A stretch of 64,000 nt of DNA, from contig NZ_KV878783.1 of NCBI RefSeq assembly GCF_001890765.1, forward strand, positions 311,028 through 375,027, in the 5' to 3' direction. Under the pieces are notes generated by a model. That model saw nothing but the letters and a program-made list of their open reading frames with translations, searched no databases and was not told the origin of the DNA. This document shows, piece by piece, positions 18,950-29,287 of the stretch; the stretch's first letter is position 1, and each line of letters opens with the position of its first letter. The position numbers and the translations under genes were made by a program. The stretch comes from Spirulina major PCC 6313 (GTDB lineage: Bacteria; Cyanobacteriota; Cyanobacteriia; Cyanobacteriales; Spirulinaceae).

Positions 18950-19576
18950 ATGAGTGACGGGTTAGCATTACATACCACCACGGGCGAGTTGGGGCTAGCG
19001 GCGATCGCATCCTCAGAACCAATGCGATCGCAGGTGTGGGACTTGGGGCGATCGCTCTCCACGGAACTCCACAGCTATCTCGCCGCCTTCCTCACTCCCC
19101 TCGCCTGGACAGACCTCGACTTTCTCGCCGTCGCCAAAGGCCCCGGCGGCTTCACCGGCACGCGGATCGGTGTCGTTACTGCCCGCACCCTCGCCCAACA
19201 GTTAGACCTGCCCCTCTTTGCCATCTCCACCCTGGCCGCCGTGGCCTGGCAACAATTCACCGCTGACGCTGTGGCAACGGCGACCTATGCGATCGCCTAT
19301 CCCGCCCGCCGAGGCGAACTTTTCGGCGGCATCTACACCCTTACCACCCACGGCATCGACCCCACCCAATCCCAACCCGATGCCATCTACACCCCGGAGC
19401 AGTGGGCCGACACCCGCGCCACCCTGCCGCCCCACACCGTTATCCAGGCTCCGGACTCCCTCGCCGCCTCCGTTGCCCCCCTCCTTGACCTCGCTGCCCG
19501 TCGCTATGCGGAGGGCGATCGCCCCCATTGGTCTGCCGCCCTTCCCTTCTACGGCCAACATCCCGTCACCCTGTGA
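18950..19576 (+). CDS. tsaB: tRNA threonylcarbamoyladenosine biosynthesis protein TsaB
   Basis: 208 aa, ASKHA-fold protein. ALHTTTGELGLAAI is the phosphate-1-like strand, and LAVAKGPGGFTGTRIGVVTA is the most characteristic TsaB segment. TsaB partners with TsaD and TsaE in t6A37 formation on ANN-decoding tRNAs. The divergent spacer with hemL is about 250 bp. TsaB of cyanobacteria is often close to ycf34-type genes, not seen here. Confidence 0.93.
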   Translation: MSDGLALHTTTGELGLAAIASSEPMRSQVWDLGRSLSTELHSYLAAFLTPLAWTDLDFLAVAKGPGGFTGTRIGVVTARTLAQQLDLPLFAISTLAAVAWQQFTADAVATATYAIAYPARRGELFGGIYTLTTHGIDPTQSQPDAIYTPEQWADTRATLPPHTVIQAPDSLAASVAPLLDLAARRYAEGDRPHWSAALPFYGQHPVTL

Positions 19577-19680
19577 ACGAATCACCCCGGCATGGGATAG
19601 CGCCTTGGCAGATCCCCGGTGGATTCGTTCGTAGCCTGAGTGCGGTTTTTGTAATGATTCGCTTGTTTGGATAAGTCACG

Positions 19681-20664
19681 ATGGACATGATCACAGTTGA
19701 ACAATTGAGTAAGGTGTATCCCGTTGCGGTCAAAGAGCCGGGATTACGGGGGACATTGCAGCATTTTTTCCAGCGGAACTATCGCCAAATCAAAGCGGTG
19801 GATAATGTGTCCTTTAGCCTGCAACCGGGGGAAATGGTGGGATTTTTGGGGGCCAATGGAGCCGGAAAAACCACAACATTGAAAATGTTAACGGGGTTGA
19901 TTCATCCCTCGGCGGGAACGGTGCGAGTGGCGGACTATGTACCCTTTCGCCGTCAGCCGCAATTTTTGCGCAAGATTAGCCTGGTGATGGGGCAAAAGCA
20001 GCAATTGTTGTGGGATTTACCGGCGTTGGATTCGTTGCGGATTAATGCGGCGGTGTATGAATTGTCGGAACGGGAGTTTACCCAACGGTTGGGAGAGTTG
20101 AGCGAGATGCTGAACTTGGGGGGCAAGTTGACGCAGCCGATGCGCAAAATGTCCTTGGGGGAACGGATGAAGGCGGAATTGTTGGCGGCGTTGCTTCACC
20201 ATCCTCAAGTTTTGTTTTTAGATGAGCCGACCTTGGGGCTGGATGTGAATGCCCAGGCGGCGGTGCGGGAGTTTCTCCAGCTTTACAACGATCGCTACGG
20301 GGCGACGGTGCTGCTGACCAGTCACTACATGGCGGATATTACGGCACTGTGCGATCGCGTCCTCCTCATCCATCAAGGGGGGTTAATTTATGACGGCAGC
20401 CTCAAGGGTTTACTCGAACGATTTGCCCCCTATCGTGAAGTGCGGTTGCAATTGGCGGCAACGCTAGAGGCCGAGCAACTCGCCGCCTATGGGGAATTGG
20501 AGTCCCTCGATGGGCGGGATGTGCGGCTTTTGGTACGGCGGGAAGCGTTGACGCAAACGGTGGGGCAATTGCTGGCCCAGTTGCCGATCGCAGACTTGAG
20601 CATTACCGACCCTCCCATTGAAGAGGTGATCGGGCGGTTATTTGCGGCGGGGACGGTGGCCTAA
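19681..20664 (+). CDS. ABC transporter ATP-binding protein (ABC-2 type exporter)
   Basis: 327 aa. Walker A is GFLGANGAGKTTTLKML, the signature is MSLGERMKAELLAALLHHP and Walker B is VLFLDEPTLGLDVN, with a switch His in LLTSHYMADI. About 70 C-terminal residues form the extra domain of the NatA/CcmA/DrrA-like subgroup. Such ATPases normally pair with ABC-2 permeases encoded next to them; none follows here, the next gene being a peptidoglycan-binding protein. It is therefore an orphan ATPase whose permeases lie elsewhere. Substrate unknown. Confidence 0.9.
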   Translation: MDMITVEQLSKVYPVAVKEPGLRGTLQHFFQRNYRQIKAVDNVSFSLQPGEMVGFLGANGAGKTTTLKMLTGLIHPSAGTVRVADYVPFRRQPQFLRKISLVMGQKQQLLWDLPALDSLRINAAVYELSEREFTQRLGELSEMLNLGGKLTQPMRKMSLGERMKAELLAALLHHPQVLFLDEPTLGLDVNAQAAVREFLQLYNDRYGATVLLTSHYMADITALCDRVLLIHQGGLIYDGSLKGLLERFAPYREVRLQLAATLEAEQLAAYGELESLDGRDVRLLVRREALTQTVGQLLAQLPIADLSITDPPIEEVIGRLFAAGTVA

Positions 20665-20804
20665 GGGCGGAAAAGCGTTGCTAAGCTGGCGTAGATTGCG
20701 TTAAAACGGGCGATCGATGGCCCACAATCCGGTTTAAAATTTGGGCTAAATTGTTCGTGCCCTGCTGTTTGCTTGGCTTGCTGTGTTGTATCAGGATTGA
20801 TCCC

Positions 20805-21605
20805 ATGCTCAACGTCCCTATCCCCTCCGTCGTGTCCCCTGTTCTGCGCCGTGGCTCATATTTCCAGTGGCAACGGTGGCTAGTGAGGAATTGCCTGTGG
20901 GGGACGGTGGCTGTGATGGTGGGGGCGATCGCTCCCCTACCCCTCCTCGCTTCGCCCCATCGAGTCGAGGCAACGGTGATCAGTCCCGCCAAGCTGACCC
21001 AAACGAAAATCATTTTGAAAAAGGGCGATCGTGGCGATGCCGTGCGTCAACTCCAAACCCAACTGCGTCAAGTGGGGTCTTATAACGGGCCGATCACGGG
21101 CTTTTTTGGTGACCAGACCGAAACAGCAGTGCGGCATTTTCAGCGATCGCGCAACCTCAACGCCGACGGCATTGCCGGCCAAAGTACCCTCGACGCTCTG
21201 GCCGCTGTGATTGCCGCCCGCAATCGGCAACCGCAATTTCAACCCTTTGGCCAAGGGGCAAAAGGCGATCGCGTCCGACAAGTTCAATTGCGTCTGCAAC
21301 TGTTGGATTACCTCCCACGCAACGCCAACGGCAACTTTGATCGCACCACCACCGAAGCCCTGGCCCGCTTCCAACGGTCTCGCGGCCTGGCCGGAGATGG
21401 TGTCGTTGGTCAACAAACCTGGACGGTCTTACAAAATGCCATTACCCAAGCTCAAATTCGTGATATGCAAGAACGTCTCCGGGGCGCAGGCTTTTACCGA
21501 GGCTCCATTGACGGTCTCCTCGGCACAACCACGCAACGCGCCATCGAAGCCGCCAAACGGGTCTACGGGGTGAGTGCTGCCGCCGTCCTACGAGGTAGCT
21601 ATTAA
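20805..21605 (+). CDS. Secreted peptidoglycan-binding protein with PG_binding_1 repeats
   Basis: 266 aa from the ATG at 20805 (an upstream TTG frame starts at 20751). A signal segment (TVAVMVGAIAPLPLLA) precedes repeated peptidoglycan-binding type 1 units: KKGDRGDAVRQLQTQLRQVG, then GAKGDRVRQVQLRLQLL, and a shorter third unit RDMQERLRGAGFYRGSIDG. No catalytic hydrolase domain is attached, so it probably anchors or senses cell wall. Start choice relies on signal-peptide layout. Confidence 0.85.
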   Translation: MLNVPIPSVVSPVLRRGSYFQWQRWLVRNCLWGTVAVMVGAIAPLPLLASPHRVEATVISPAKLTQTKIILKKGDRGDAVRQLQTQLRQVGSYNGPITGFFGDQTETAVRHFQRSRNLNADGIAGQSTLDALAAVIAARNRQPQFQPFGQGAKGDRVRQVQLRLQLLDYLPRNANGNFDRTTTEALARFQRSRGLAGDGVVGQQTWTVLQNAITQAQIRDMQERLRGAGFYRGSIDGLLGTTTQRAIEAAKRVYGVSAAAVLRGSY

Positions 21606-21649
21606 TAACCTAATCACCTGATTTCTCTCTCCCTCACCCCAAGCCCACC

Positions 21650-21973
21650 ATGACCCCCCCAGCCCCCGCCTTTCTTCTCATCCAGGCCAAAATTAGCGAT
21701 CGCACCCAGTTCAGCCACTACGCCGCCGCCGTTTCAGCGTTGGTCGTCGTCATGGGGGGCCAATACCGGGTTTTAGGGGGTGAGCAAACCTGTCTCGAAG
21801 GGGAAACCGCCCCCGGCGGGCGGGTGGTCATTTCTGAATGGCCATCGCGGGCCGCCGCCTTAGCCTTTTGGCAGTCACCGGACTATGCCGCCCTCAAACC
21901 CCTGCGGGCGGGCGCGGCGGACGTGACGGTGCAACTTCTCGATGGATTGCCGTTGACTCTACCTAAAGACTGA
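21650..21973 (+). CDS. DUF1330-family protein
   Basis: 107 aa with the dimeric alpha-beta barrel pattern of DUF1330: an early AFLLIQAKISDRTQFSHYA strand, YRVLGGEQTCLEG, and VVISEWPSRAAALAFWQSPD then ALKPLR. The enzymatic role is unknown. It lies 44 bp after the peptidoglycan-binding gene and 38 bp before the MscS gene, all plus strand. Confidence 0.85.
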   Translation: MTPPAPAFLLIQAKISDRTQFSHYAAAVSALVVVMGGQYRVLGGEQTCLEGETAPGGRVVISEWPSRAAALAFWQSPDYAALKPLRAGAADVTVQLLDGLPLTLPKD

Positions 21974-22011
21974 GCACAATTACTCAACCCCACGACATAA
22001 TAAACCTGACC

Positions 22012-23916
22012 ATGCTTCACGGTGCGAAAGAGTTTATGCGAGGTTTAATGATCGGCAAATTACAACGGTGGATCAGTCTTTTTCTGCTGACTGTGGTCGG
22101 GGTGATGGGGGTTGCGATCGCCACTCCCGCCCAGATTAACGGCTTTGATTTTTCCATTGAAGAAATCAACAGCCGCCCCAGCATCCCCACGGTGGCCATC
22201 GGCACCTTGGAAATTGCTCCGGTTTTTCTCGATGGGTATCCAGTCTTGCGGGTGGCCACCGAAACCCTCGGCCCCAACGCCCAACGATCCGGCGAGGCGG
22301 CGCTGCGATCGCAGCAAATCGGTCAACGGCTACAGCGCATCCTCGAAAGCATGACCGACTATGGTCAAAGCGACCTCCAAGGCGTGACCAATCTCAAGGA
22401 AAAAAAACAGCAACTAGCGGAGCAACTCGTTCTCACGTCCCATAGCGTTAATGACTCAGCCTCGGTGATCAAAGCCACGTTCCCCCAGGACACCGCCCCC
22501 CAAATCATGATCACCATTACCGCTGCCGATGCCCTCTATTCCCGCTCCACCTTGGATGATCTCGCCAATCAACTTTCCGACAAAATTCACCGCGTCCTCC
22601 TCGAAGCCTGGGAAAAACGTCAGCCCACCGTTCTTATAGAAGCTGGGCTGAAAGCGTTGCTCCTCCTGGGGCTGACCATTTTTACCAGCTTTGTGTTTGC
22701 CCTCTGGCAACGTCGTTTAATGCTGCAACGGCGACGGCTGCGATCGCACCCCGGCCCCGACCTTGAACTGGATTACGATGCCAGCGAAACCGTCAACGCC
22801 CTTGACCTCCTCAAACTGCAACTCAGCCGCTTTGCCTCCCAACGAGACTACAGCGTCAACGCCTTCCTGCGGCGCAGCGTCTTTTGGGGACAAATCATGC
22901 TCTGGGTCATCAGTATCGGGCTGCTGAGCCGTTCGTTCTACTTCACCCGCCCCTTTGCCAACTGGTTACTCGGCGTTTGGCCCAAGGAATGGCTCCTCAG
23001 CCTCGGCCGCAGCGGCGTTTTAGGCACACCGTTATTCCTCCTGCTCATTTTCCTCGCCGTCAGCCTCCTGGATCGATTCATCGATCTGATCATCGATCGC
23101 CTCGCCCGGCAATGGCTAGAAGCCCAAACCGAAACGATCCAAGCCTCCCATCGCTTTTCTCTGCGGGTTCCCACCCTCGTTTCCGCCGCCAAAGGGGTCA
23201 GCACCGTCATCGCCTACGCCCTCTTTATCCTCATCGCCCTCCAGCAATTTCGCGCCATCAGCACCCCCATCGCCACCTTTTTGGGGATCATCACCTTTGC
23301 CATCTCCCTGGGCGCTCAGAACTTCATTAAAGACGTGATTAATGGGGTCTTACTGCTGCTCGAAGACCAATATGCCGTCGGGGATGTGATTGCAATCAAC
23401 AATCAGGTCGATGGACTGGTGGAATATGTCAACCTGCGCATCACTCAACTGCGCAACCTTGACGGTGAACTGATCACCATCCCCAACGGGACGATTAGCA
23501 TTGTCCGGAACATGACGAGCAGTTGGTCTCAGGCTAAACTCGCGGTGACCGTCAGCCATGATACGGCGGTGGATCACGCCATTACCGTGATGGAACAGGT
23601 GGCCCAGGAGTTATACACCGATCCTGAATGGCAAACGCAAGTGATGGAACAGCCCGTGATGCTGGGGGTGGATAAACTCGATGCCGACGGTTGCCAAATT
23701 CTCATGCTCTTGAAAACCCAACCGATGCGCCATTGGGATGTGGCGCGGGAATATCGCCGTCGCCTGAAATCTGCCTTTGAACGCGAAGCGATCGCCCTAG
23801 GGATGCCCCGCCAACGCATTTTTGTAGACTCCAGCCCCCGCGATGCCCATCGCCACGATGCGATCCGGATTGGGGAGGTGCGATCGCCCCATATCACACA
23901 AAACAGCCACCCGTAG
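22012..23916 (+). CDS. MscS-family mechanosensitive ion channel
   Basis: 634 aa. N-terminal signal/TM segment, a periplasmic region of about 170 residues, several TM helices, and an MscS core from about residue 410: FLGIITFAISLGAQNFIKDV (TM3 pore helix), GVLLLLEDQYAVGDVIAIN, and the beta domain LRITQLRNLDGELITIPNG. The C-terminal cytoplasmic vestibule follows. It belongs to the large YnaI/MscM-like class rather than the small MscS. It likely releases osmolytes under hypo-osmotic stress. Alternative ATG at 22036. Confidence 0.93.
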   Translation: MLHGAKEFMRGLMIGKLQRWISLFLLTVVGVMGVAIATPAQINGFDFSIEEINSRPSIPTVAIGTLEIAPVFLDGYPVLRVATETLGPNAQRSGEAALRSQQIGQRLQRILESMTDYGQSDLQGVTNLKEKKQQLAEQLVLTSHSVNDSASVIKATFPQDTAPQIMITITAADALYSRSTLDDLANQLSDKIHRVLLEAWEKRQPTVLIEAGLKALLLLGLTIFTSFVFALWQRRLMLQRRRLRSHPGPDLELDYDASETVNALDLLKLQLSRFASQRDYSVNAFLRRSVFWGQIMLWVISIGLLSRSFYFTRPFANWLLGVWPKEWLLSLGRSGVLGTPLFLLLIFLAVSLLDRFIDLIIDRLARQWLEAQTETIQASHRFSLRVPTLVSAAKGVSTVIAYALFILIALQQFRAISTPIATFLGIITFAISLGAQNFIKDVINGVLLLLEDQYAVGDVIAINNQVDGLVEYVNLRITQLRNLDGELITIPNGTISIVRNMTSSWSQAKLAVTVSHDTAVDHAITVMEQVAQELYTDPEWQTQVMEQPVMLGVDKLDADGCQILMLLKTQPMRHWDVAREYRRRLKSAFEREAIALGMPRQRIFVDSSPRDAHRHDAIRIGEVRSPHITQNSHP

Positions 23917-23998
23917 GCGGCCGTTTATCCGTTGGTCATTCAAGAGGTGCGATCGTCGATCATGAACGATGAAATCAGCAGCAACAACAGAACAGTCC

Positions 23999-25000
23999 TT
24001 AGACCTTCGCCGCCACCTTATCCGCCCCGCTCGTCAAGCGTTCATACTTATCCCGCATCTTCAGACCCACCAACACCTGGAACAAGCCTGTACCATTATC
24101 CGACCCCGGATAGTCCTTATGCTTCAGCACCAACTCCGTCATCTCGCCGTAATAGCGCGTCGAAGTGCTGCTCAGGTGGCTCTCAATGTAGATCATCTCT
24201 TCGAGATTATCGAATTGGCCATCCACTTCAAGGATCGAGACTTCATGCCCCATGTAGGCATCGGGCCCGTAGTACATCTTGATACCAGGATAGGTGCAGG
24301 TCAGCTTCCGACCACAGGGCCGCCAATCAATCGTAGACCCCTCATCAAAGAGATAAACCGGCTCAAAATGCTCAACTTGGTCTTTCTGGATCAAGCGAAC
24401 CCGCAGATACTTCCCTTCCTTATCTTCCACCAACTGCGTCGGCAAGACCTGAATCACCACATCCGCAAATTCTTTTTGGGGTTCGATGTAAGCCGAAAAA
24501 TCTGGTTTCCGAGCATTAATCGAGGCCAAAACGTCTTCGTAGGTGTGACCCCGTTCTGCCATGTCCCGTTGGATTTTCCATCTGATTTTGACCTCATCAC
24601 TGATGTCTAAATAGACGCTGAAATCTAACAGACTCCGCACTCGTTCATCGAACAAGGGGTGCAAGCCTTCAATCACCACTACCTTATTGGGATTAATGCG
24701 TTCGGGAGGATCGAGCTCCCCGGTTTCATGGTTGTAAATCGGCTTATCAATGGGATTCCCTTCCTTCAAGGCTTTGATCTGCTCATACATCAGATCAAAG
24801 TTGTTTGCTTTGGGGTTCAGTGCTGTTACGCCGGCTGCTTTTCTTCCCTTCCGATCCAGACTGTGATAGTCATCGAGACAAATCACCGTCATGAATTCTT
24901 CCCCAAACAAGTCTATAAGGCGGCGGAGAAATGTAGATTTTCCGCAGCCTGAGTCACCAGCAACTCCAATAAGAACAACACGGTCTGATTGCGCGATCAT
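23999..25000 (-). CDS. prk: Phosphoribulokinase
   Basis: 333 aa; ATP-dependent phosphorylation of ribulose-5-phosphate to RuBP in the Calvin cycle. P-loop GVAGDSGCGKSTFLRRL with Cys19, and Cys41 in TVICLDDYHS: these are the redox-regulatory cysteine pair by which thioredoxin and the GAPDH-CP12 complex control the plant/cyanobacterial enzyme. A second Cys pair lies in WRPCGRKLTC. Transcribed divergently from petH across a 734-bp spacer, an arrangement also found in other cyanobacteria. Confidence 0.97.
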   Translation of the reverse strand: MIAQSDRVVLIGVAGDSGCGKSTFLRRLIDLFGEEFMTVICLDDYHSLDRKGRKAAGVTALNPKANNFDLMYEQIKALKEGNPIDKPIYNHETGELDPPERINPNKVVVIEGLHPLFDERVRSLLDFSVYLDISDEVKIRWKIQRDMAERGHTYEDVLASINARKPDFSAYIEPQKEFADVVIQVLPTQLVEDKEGKYLRVRLIQKDQVEHFEPVYLFDEGSTIDWRPCGRKLTCTYPGIKMYYGPDAYMGHEVSILEVDGQFDNLEEMIYIESHLSSTSTRYYGEMTELVLKHKDYPGSDNGTGLFQVLVGLKMRDKYERLTSGADKVAAKV

Positions 25001-25247
25001 ACCTTTCCTCTTTACAAAACTGATTTCTAAAAAGTAGCTTAGGCAAGCGTGACATCCTCCACTGGACGCAGGTTACGATGCAGTATGGTTTAGGCCTCTG
25101 AAAGATCGGGATTTTGTCCAATAAACCAAGATCTAACACCCTAGTTTAGGTGAGATGGGTTGATCCATATTGGTCGGTACTGATCTCAATCCTGACCAGA
25201 CTGGAACAGTTCAGAGGATCATAAACCAATGGGGTGAATCGCACCTT

Positions 25248-25373
25248 ATGCTGATCGTTAACGTTCAGGAAAGACGACAATTGTGCCGAGTGCCTAGTAA
25301 GTATTTAATACTAGAGATGTACGCCCGATTGTATCAGAACCGGAAATCTCCTACAAGACTCCGACAGCCCTAA
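25248..25373 (+). CDS. Possible small protein (41 aa) in the petH leader
   Basis: An open frame reads MLIVNVQERRQLCRVPSKYL and then LEMYARLYQNRK. The composition (Leu/Tyr/Arg, amphipathic) is more protein-like than expected for random sequence. The frame is open upstream to 25170. No good Shine-Dalgarno is visible. It ends just before a terminator-like hairpin, which would fit a short independent gene. I do not recognise the peptide. Confidence 0.3.
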   Translation: MLIVNVQERRQLCRVPSKYLILEMYARLYQNRKSPTRLRQP

Positions 25374-25382
25374 CCACTGCCT

Positions 25383-25419
25383 GCCCAGTACCTATGCTAC
25401 GGCAGGCTGGGCGTTTTTG
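25383..25419 (+). terminator. Terminator-like structure upstream of petH
   Basis: GCCCAG (25383-25388) pairs with CTGGGC (25407-25412), followed by GTTTTTG. A competing stem, CTGCC (25377-25381) with GGCAG (25401-25405), interleaves with the first, giving either alternative folds or a pseudoknot. It could end the short upstream ORF or act as an attenuator. Confidence 0.5.
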
Positions 25420-25713
25420 CTGAAGAAAACCTAAAAAAGATAGGTTCGCTACAGTCTCCCCTGGGTGGGATTGTTAAGTTAGGCGTGCGATCGCATCTAA
25501 CTCCCGCGTCCAAACCGTTGCCCGCTCTCCAAGCCACCCATTGAAGCTGTCCTTAATCCGGCTAAAGCGTTACGTACCACACAATGCTAGGCTTGATATC
25601 GAGGCAAAAAGTGCTCTACTGCGCACCACTTTATCTGGATAGATAAGAGGGTTTGACTTGAATCGCAGTATGTAAAGCTCCGTTTTGCTGAGAGAATAGC
25701 ACCTTTAAATTGA

Positions 25714-26937
<1,224 letters not shown>

Positions 26938-26972
26938 ACGACGGGTCTGCTAGCGATCGCGCTCACCCCTGA

Positions 26973-27013
26973 CATGAAAAAAACAAGGAGTCTTGACCCC
27001 TTGTTTTTTCATG
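26973..27013. terminator. Bidirectional terminator between petH and the 533-aa gene
   Basis: CATG-A7-C-AAGG (26973-26988) pairs with CCTTG-T6-CATG (26999-27013), with one unpaired A. A and T runs on either side give a U tract on both strands. The flanking genes are convergent, so it serves both. Confidence 0.8.
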
Positions 27014-27059
27014 TTTGAGCGCCTTGATGCTCCCCGTCTAATGATGTCGGGTGGGTGGA

Positions 27060-28661
27060 TCACGTTGAGCGTTGAGCGTTTGTTTTGACGTGCAAAAGAT
27101 GGGACAGGGGGGATAAATCCACAGACCCCCGATAGATACTGCTTGCAAGCTGGTAATTTTCCAAAACCTGAATCAGCCAGGCGACATCCTGCGGCGGGAA
27201 GGTTTGATAGTGGAGAAAAAGGCGGGTCAGGCGTTTTTCCAGTTCCGGGACAAGGGGGGGCGAGAGGAGAGTGAGTTTCATCAGCATACCGATGGTGTAG
27301 GTGGCCCCCAGGTTGGCGACGGCTTCGATGAAGCGATAGTGATCGGGGTTATTGTCTTTTTCGATCATCAACAGTCCTAAGAGTTTGGTGGCCGTGCGGA
27401 GGCTTAGGGATTCGTCGGGGCGACGCTGATCGTAGCGCGGCAAAATGTTGTGGAGATAGGTTTGGAGTTGATTACTCATTGGGTAGGGACTTGAGGAGGG
27501 GAGGGAGTGGATGAGGTATTGATGGAGTTGGGCTTTGAAGGAGGCGTAGGAGGAAAAGTGACTAATGCCAAATCGGAGCCGCTGGGCGAGTTCTTTGCTG
27601 GTTTCCCGGCCGGGTCGTTTGTCCCAAAAATGGCGGAGGGCGGTGGCGAGTTCGCGATCGCTCAATAACGTCGGATTTTTCTCCCGCCGAATCACCCGCC
27701 CCGCTCCCTGGCTCAATTGTCGAGCGCGGGCAATATCGGCTAACCGGGCTTGATAGGTGACAAAGCGGTTGAGCTGAAACTCGTACCGCTCCTGATGCCG
27801 GGTGTAAAGATAGCGAACCGTTTGCTGCTGTTCGTAGTCACTCTCATCATTGAGCAGCAGCGTTTTATAGAGGAACGGATAGCGGCCCAGCAATGCCCCT
27901 AGGGGGTGATGGTCGGCGATTGGGGTGGGTTGATAAATTTGAGCAATGCGATGGAGGATCGTGTACTGCTCCGTTTTCAAGAATTCCGCCACCAATTCCC
28001 GGAGACGATGCACCGCTCTGGCTTGTTTATAGCCAGGACTGGGAAGGTGATCGAAGCAGGCGACTAACTGAGGAATGAAGGGATGGGCCTTGGGGTCAAG
28101 TTGCCAAAAATCGATCACGATTAAGCAGCAATGGAGGAGAAACTGCGGAAAAACCGTAGGGGCATTTTTGGCCAGAACAATTTGATCGAGGGTGGCCTTG
28201 AGCTTGAGATCCTGAATATTGTGGGTATCCACGATGAGGTGTTGAAAGCGGTCAATTACCTCAAGGGGAGGATGGGCCTGCACAAGCATGGCGAAGGACT
28301 GATAAATCAGGGTTTCGGGGGATTGTGCGGGCAGGGTGATGGGGGGAGAGGGGGCCGCCGCATCGGGTTCACCATCGATGGGGGCAACGTCTTTGACGGG
28401 TAATTGGAGGAGGGTGGTGAGTTGGTGGGTTTTGCGGAGGGTGCGGATGCGCTGGAAGCCGGTAAATGTGCCGGCAAAGACGAGGGTGGGGCGATCGCTG
28501 CTATCGAGATCAAGGCGAATCAACTGGAGCGAGGCATCATTTGCCAACTTGCGCAATTGGCGCAACACCTTCAGTTGATGAACACTCGTCAGCTCTAAGC
28601 CTCTCAGCAAACGCAGTTCCCAATGAATCGCCCCAGATGGAATGGATTCCCGATCAGACAT
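27060..28661 (-). CDS. Conserved hypothetical protein, 533 aa
   Basis: Not recognised. It opens MSDRESIPSGAIHWELRLLR and is soluble, Leu/His/Arg-rich and mostly helical. There is a low-complexity Pro/Ala linker near residues 95-115. Several segments look like helical-repeat bundles (YLYTRHQERYEFQLNRFV, then LADIARARQLSQ), and a C-terminal part reads GATYTIGMLMKLTLLSPPL. No transmembrane helix or catalytic motif is visible. Its start lies 74 bp from mini-IS copy A. Long uninterrupted frame and normal codon use support a real gene. Confidence 0.75.
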   Translation of the reverse strand: MSDRESIPSGAIHWELRLLRGLELTSVHQLKVLRQLRKLANDASLQLIRLDLDSSDRPTLVFAGTFTGFQRIRTLRKTHQLTTLLQLPVKDVAPIDGEPDAAAPSPPITLPAQSPETLIYQSFAMLVQAHPPLEVIDRFQHLIVDTHNIQDLKLKATLDQIVLAKNAPTVFPQFLLHCCLIVIDFWQLDPKAHPFIPQLVACFDHLPSPGYKQARAVHRLRELVAEFLKTEQYTILHRIAQIYQPTPIADHHPLGALLGRYPFLYKTLLLNDESDYEQQQTVRYLYTRHQERYEFQLNRFVTYQARLADIARARQLSQGAGRVIRREKNPTLLSDRELATALRHFWDKRPGRETSKELAQRLRFGISHFSSYASFKAQLHQYLIHSLPSSSPYPMSNQLQTYLHNILPRYDQRRPDESLSLRTATKLLGLLMIEKDNNPDHYRFIEAVANLGATYTIGMLMKLTLLSPPLVPELEKRLTRLFLHYQTFPPQDVAWLIQVLENYQLASSIYRGSVDLSPLSHLLHVKTNAQRST

Positions 28662-28734
28662 GGTGAAAATGTCCTGTTACGAAAATAGTGAGGGAGTCTG
28701 AAAGCCCGTCAATTGATTGCGGGGATGAAAGACG

Positions 28735-29141
28735 ACACGAGCGACGTTAGTCGCTCTCCTTGGGCCAGTCATGTTATGTCGATTATATTGGATTGCAAAC
28801 GTCCAGGAACTCTCACAAGGCTAAAAACCGATAGGCCTGGAAGCATTTCAGGGTAAGCAGGCAGCGGAATGAGTGGGCGGATTGCCTACTGCGTCATCCA
28901 ATCTAACGATTTGGTCGCCTCGGAAGACTTGAAGGTGAACGGGTTAGTTTGCGATCGGCATCGGGCTGAGTCGATAGTGAAGCGGGTTTGTATCCTGCGC
29001 CTTGGACTAACTACCGTGGGGCACAGGGGAAGTTATCCGCTTGGGGAGATTAGACCTCTGGCGGGGTTGGAGCAATCCGGCTCGGTTAGGTCCGGTCGAT
29101 GCACCAAGAATCCCCGTCGCTGTCTTCGCGGGGAGTGTCAA
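28735..29141 (+). mobile_element. Non-autonomous IS200/IS605-like mini-element, copy A (407 bp)
   Basis: Near-identical to 31268-31685. The left end has a hairpin (GCGAC...GTCGC) and the right end has an imperfect hairpin (CCCCG...CGGGG) followed by GGGGAGTGTCAA. Between them lies an internally deleted tnpB: VIQSNDLVASEDLKVNGLV matches the RuvC-II region of TnpB and LGLTTVGHRGSYPLGE matches its C-terminus, with the intervening part missing. No TnpA is present, so movement would need a helper in trans. Confidence 0.75.
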
Positions 29142-29171
29142 TCAAGAGTTAGCCCGTCTCAGCCATCGTAA
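28869..29171 (+). pseudogene. tnpB remnant, internally deleted (copy A)
   Basis: A 100-codon frame that fuses a TnpB RuvC-II segment (SNDLVASEDLKVNGLV) to the TnpB C-terminal tail (LGLTTVGHRGSYPLGEIRPL). It lacks the RuvC-I Asp region, the zinc finger and RuvC-III, so it cannot be an active nuclease. The frame runs on past the element end into flanking DNA. Confidence 0.7.
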
Positions 29172-29287
29172 CAAGTTCAGGCTACGGGGTATCCTTGCCA
29201 GCTTCACCCCAACCATTGGCGTATCTACCGCCCTGAAGCGCGATCGCCGCCGCGTCGAACCCAGACGCAACGGCTATTCTGGCAGGA

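Noticed and set aside
25388-25400. GTA...TAC candidate NtcA site upstream of petH
   Set aside because: The spacing is 7 nt rather than the required 8, and it lies inside the terminator-like hairpin.
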